Program-made: the position numbers and the translations under genes | Assembly: GCF_000002235.5 (NCBI RefSeq) | Contig: NW_022145597.1 | Span: forward strand, 30,386,797 to 30,450,796 | Direction of reading: 5' to 3' | From: Strongylocentrotus purpuratus | Lineage: Eukaryota; Echinodermata; Echinoidea; Camarodonta; Strongylocentrotidae | Length of the DNA stretch: 64,000 nucleotides | The notes under the pieces: generated by a model | What the model saw: the letters and a program-made list of their open reading frames with translations, nothing else | The model's database searches: none | Told to the model about the DNA's origin: nothing | In this document: positions 60,271 through 64,000 of the stretch, in pieces | How the letters are laid out: each line of letters begins with the position of its first letter | Numbering within the stretch: the stretch's first letter is position 1

Positions 60271-61617
60271 GTTCCCTAGGTTTTTCAGGCCTGCTTGTAA
60301 TGTATAAGAGGCAAAATGTTATTTGAAGGATGTTCATAGGTCAGGGTTTAGCAGGGTTGCTGAAAATAATGTACAAAACTGTTTGAAATATGTATATGTA
60401 TTCGATATAATGAAGACCTACACTCATCACCATTCACAACATTCATACAACATTCACCATTCATTACAGGTGTTTAGACTGCTCAGGGTGATCAATTCGG
60501 CTTCGTAATTTTTGGTGGTTAAGCGCCACCTGCTGTCAAATAATTACAGTCATGTTATTGACCCAGAGTGAAATAATTAAAGGTAGGTATTTTATATCAA
60601 ATTTAATTGAATTCGCCTCTGATAAATCAAATCATAAAGGGATTTAAATTTGTATGAGTGATTCATTTATTGTCATTTTTTGTTATAGTTATGTTGATTT
60701 GTCGCCTCGAAGTCGCCGTCTCTTAAAAGTTTTTTCGGGCAATTTTTTTATTCAACAGCACCTTTGATGCCAATGTCATATCCATATATTATGTCTTTTT
60801 TGTGAGATACCTCGCCCCCATCGTTCTGGTGGAGCCTCTTTTAACGAGCACTAGCTGCTTCTCTTTCAAGAAAAACGTCCCTCAATACGTAATGAATGAA
60901 TTAACTCGATAACATGCATCTCCCTAACGCACACGCACGCCCACTCCCCCTACCTGCCACATACAACTTTCCCTACACCCACACGAACCCTCCACATACA
61001 CACATCCTCCCACAAACCTGAAACGCACGAGTGACAAAGGAGACTTTAAAACACTATTGTCCATTTTATATCTTTGCTTCGGATATTTATTTATTCGTAA
61101 AAAGATTTTGAAAATTAAAAGAACAACCAAGAACCCAGGCTTACTGTGAACAATACAAGAAAAGAAGACAGAAAGATAATATATTCTTATTATTACAACT
61201 ATAATATTATACGTTAAAAAGGAAAATAATCCTGGTGAGAGAGGCGGAGAATTAGATATCAATATTTTACTTAATAAACAGAAATGAAAATGGGCCGGGA
61301 AGAGGAGATGATACAAAAGATTGGGAAGGTTATATGTACAGGGATGGAAACCCACTTATGGGCCCCCGAGTCATATCAGAGAACATTTTCGTTTGGAGCG
61401 GAATACACGCTCAAATGAATGGAATCCACTCTCAAAGGATTAATTAAAACACTCCTTTGGAGTGGGCTCAACTCCTAATAAAGTGATTCCTGACACGATT
61501 GCTAATAAGGGAATTTCCACTCCTTTGCACTTCTTAGTATACATCAATGTGTATATGCTAGCAAACTTTGGCAAATGAGGACCTTCATATTGACCCTTAG
61601 AAACTCTCTCTCTCTCT
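60271..61617. other. Non-coding, no gene seen
   Basis: AT-rich. Near 61390-61500 there are CACTCC/GGAGTG palindromic words (ACTCCTTTGGAGTG at about 61450) recalling the neighbouring MITE but not clearly homologous. Confidence 0.4.
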
Positions 61618-61805
61618 CTAAAAAAAAATCGAGTGATCACTGACGTCACTCCTCTGGAGAGTGAAAATGTAGTAAAAATAGAGTGAACATTCACTCTTTT
61701 CTTCTTAGAGAACACCTTAAAACCAATCGATATTCACTCCTAAACATTAGTGATCCCTGACGTCACTCCCAAGAAAGTGAAAATTCACTCTTTTTTTAGT
61801 GAGAG
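61618..61805 (+). mobile_element. MITE carrying two CREs and AGTGA/TCACT palindromes (copy B)
   Basis: Homologous to 30334-30533. The left end CTCTCTAAAAAAAA and the complement of the right end CTCTCACTAAAAAAA are inverted. Two perfect TGACGTCA sites lie at 61641-61648 and 61758-61765. The arrangement CGAGTGATCACTGACGTCAC is shared with the first copy apart from one base in the CRE. Confidence 0.75.
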
Positions 61806-63048
61806 AAAAATAGGGAGAGTACATTCACCTCCGTAAAAGATGGCTACCTTCTACTTTTCGTTTGTAGATTAAGAACACTCACAAGAATAACAAAGATGAG
61901 AACAATCTTTAACAAACGGTCTATCTAATATAGTTTCTTTACATGAGTTTTTTTTATAAATGTAACTGCTATTTACATGAAAAAAGGAATCATTCATTAA
62001 TGGCTCGTTCAGATACGATGCGGGAAAACCTCGGGTTTTTAAAAGGATGACGTAAAGTGTTATACGCTTCACATTTATGTATTTTATAACACAGAGTCCA
62101 CACGCCACGCCTGAACAAGCCTTTAATCTATGAATAAAGACATAATGTAAAAAACCTTCTTGAATTCATTCAGCCTTACATCGTCTTACTGAAGTTAATT
62201 CAATTTGGAATGACAAAGGTTTAAAACAAATTTTGGAAGCTTTTACAGCTATCATCAAGTACTAATATAACACTTGTGTCATAACCAGTGCAGCGATTCC
62301 AATATTTGTTTAACAACGGATAGAACCGGTTAGCGAAAATGCATGAAATATGAGGTGATAAATTCTTCTGAGTATAACATTAACACACGGCCTAATTAAC
62401 ATCTTGATTATATACATGTTTTATTCAATCATAAAAAATAGTGAAAGACGTTTAGTATTGAAAGTATATAAAGTGCATCTACACAAACGATGATCATTTG
62501 AAAGACATTTTGTTTGATCATGAATGACTAATTTCCTGTCTCGACCAAGAAAATAAAGTAAAAAGTGATTTAAACTGGTTTCGATGCGCTCCCATCAATT
62601 CTGCCGCCTATACTGTAACTTCATTCATTTTTAGAAACAAGCATAGATGTTGTAACTCTGAAGAAAATCACGATATGCAAAATAATTAGGATATCTTCTG
62701 ATTTTTACTCATTTTCTCAATCGAAAAAAGCTTTTACTCTTTTTTTCTGATAGATTGTATCTCTTCCTCATTATATAATTATATACACACATACTTAAGT
62801 AAGTTCTAGACTGATGTAACTACATTTCGAAGTGTTTATATACAGCAATGAATATTTATGACAATAGAAATGATCAGTGAAAACAAATCCTGAGAAAAGA
62901 AAATGGTAAGGTTTAGTTTTATGAATCATGCAGTTGTCTATTTTATCTACCCTAGTCTTGAATCGAGGTAGCTAGAATTCGAAAATATAGACATAAAAAT
63001 ATTGATACTTGATGTAGTGATTTCCCCGATTTATTTTGGTATTCTATA
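61806..63048. other. Non-coding, no gene seen
   Basis: AT-rich sequence with no repeat or exon that can be supported. Confidence 0.4.
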
Positions 63049-63138
63049 CCCCCCCCCCCGACACACATCCCGGGGTCGGAGGTACCGCATTCGCATACAC
63101 GTATCCTAAATAATACTGAGTGGGGGGGGGGGGGCAGG
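63049..63138. mobile_element. Small element bounded by a C-run and a G-run (copy 2, internally deleted)
   Basis: Eleven C start right after ATTCTATA (63041-63048). Thirteen G plus CAGG end right before a second ATTCTATA (63139-63146), again an 8-bp duplication. The 62-bp core keeps both ends of the 28-kb copy (GGGTCGGAGG, CCGCATTCGC, then CACGTATCCTAAATAATACTG) and lacks its middle, the usual pattern of an internal-deletion derivative. Confidence 0.75.
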
Positions 63139-63146
63139 ATTCTATA

Positions 63147-64000
63147 TAGACTAGAATTAACTCCCACTAACACAGATTATTATTTAAAAAATAAAAAAAA
63201 ATATCTGATGAACGTAATACGAGCATCACATGTTGCCGCTTTTGGCAAAACCAAATATATGAACAGTTTTGATAACTACCTTTAAAAGTGATCGATTTAA
63301 AAATGAGTAAAAGGGACAACAACTTATAACAACTATCATCATAAAACAATAATGTCCCTGTTTATTAAAACACCTATTTCAAATTTCTCCGCTACTTTTC
63401 GTGGAATCGATATGCAAAAGTGGAAAAATATTAACTTTGAAATTGAAGAATTTTATATACACCTAACATTTTACAGGTTGATTACATAAGCGACATTTTT
63501 GGGTAAACAGCAAGGCATGGAAGGCATGAAATTCAGCCTTGTATTTTTATTCTTTTTCTTTAAAAAAAAGTGTGCAAACATGTGGTAGGCAAAAAAAAAC
63601 AATAATAGTCTTTATACTACTTCCTGCAGCAATAAGCTCATCTTGATAGGCAAATAAAATGATACAAAGAAAACAATCAATTTTCAACACAAATACTTTT
63701 GATATTTTGAAAGACTTATTTTGAAGAAAAGAATTGTTTATCAAAAATGCATCGTAGGAAGAAATGGCGTTGTGAGAAAAAATAAAAGGCAAAAATCTAT
63801 AAGTTATTTGAAGGTTTTTGTAGAAATAGAATGATGGAATAATATACAATCAAAGCTGTCAATAGCATTCAACGATAACTTTGCACCTAATCATGCAATA
63901 AGTTGAATGTACCGTTCCATAGCCTAAATGAAAGCTATGCTTTTTTTGAAAAATAACATGAATATTATACGAAATGCAAAATTCACCTAATTATTTATTA
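63147..64000. other. Non-coding, no gene seen
   Basis: AT-rich, with several A-runs. Nothing else recognised. Confidence 0.4.

Noticed and set aside
57680-60337. Open frames of 157-351 codons on the minus strand, rich in Ser, Leu and Tyr-Ile pairs
   Set aside because: They are translations of the GA/AT higher-order repeat and copy its period; they are not genes.

Overview
The window is animal nuclear DNA, AT-rich, with short coding exons separated by long non-coding stretches. An echinoderm, most likely a sea urchin, is the best guess. The reasons are the very frequent TACATGTA and TAGGCCTAC words, the many long G or C homopolymers, the dense short inverted-repeat transposons, and a fragment resembling an SRCR domain (a family greatly expanded in sea urchins). 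This is an inference from texture; another marine deuterostome is possible.

Two host genes can be supported. The first is on the minus strand. Positions 26701 down to 26581 encode the N-terminus of a Na+/K+-ATPase beta subunit, ending at a clean splice donor. Its promoter side is about 26702-26950 and carries a perfect ATGACGTCAT site. Its large first intron probably fills much or all of 1-26580, where no second exon was recognised. The second is on the plus strand: exons 40015-40258, 43635-43838 and 48416-55433 join in one frame and give at least 2488 residues. Its last exon is about 7.0 kb and uninterrupted. It encodes a mostly disordered protein with a 45-residue repeat (8 copies), a 72-residue HHDD repeat (about 7 copies), several SxIP motifs of the kind that bind EB1 on microtubule plus ends, a TPR/TPRG basic stretch and a very basic C-terminus. 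Its 5' end was not found. The two genes point away from each other, with about 13 kb of repeat-rich DNA between the ATPase exon and the first recognised exon of the large gene.

The rest is mobile and simple-sequence DNA. Left part (1-26 kb): several MITEs (2153-2636, 3378-3514, 9445-9804, 12047-12297), a 115-bp tandem duplication at 5243-5480, and a 1.69-kb hAT-type foldback element with 8-bp target duplications at 16439-18125. Middle (27-39 kb): LINE 3' ends, one of them interrupted by a small element that starts with a C-run and ends with a G-run, CT/GA tracts, a compound TAC/TGC array and a possible SRCR-domain remnant. Right part (42-64 kb): more MITEs inside the introns of the large gene, a GA-rich higher-order repeat with a unit of about 983 bp (57.8-60.3 kb), and second copies of a CRE-bearing MITE and of the C-run/G-run element. 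No LTR element, Polinton, tRNA, rRNA or CRISPR array was recognised.
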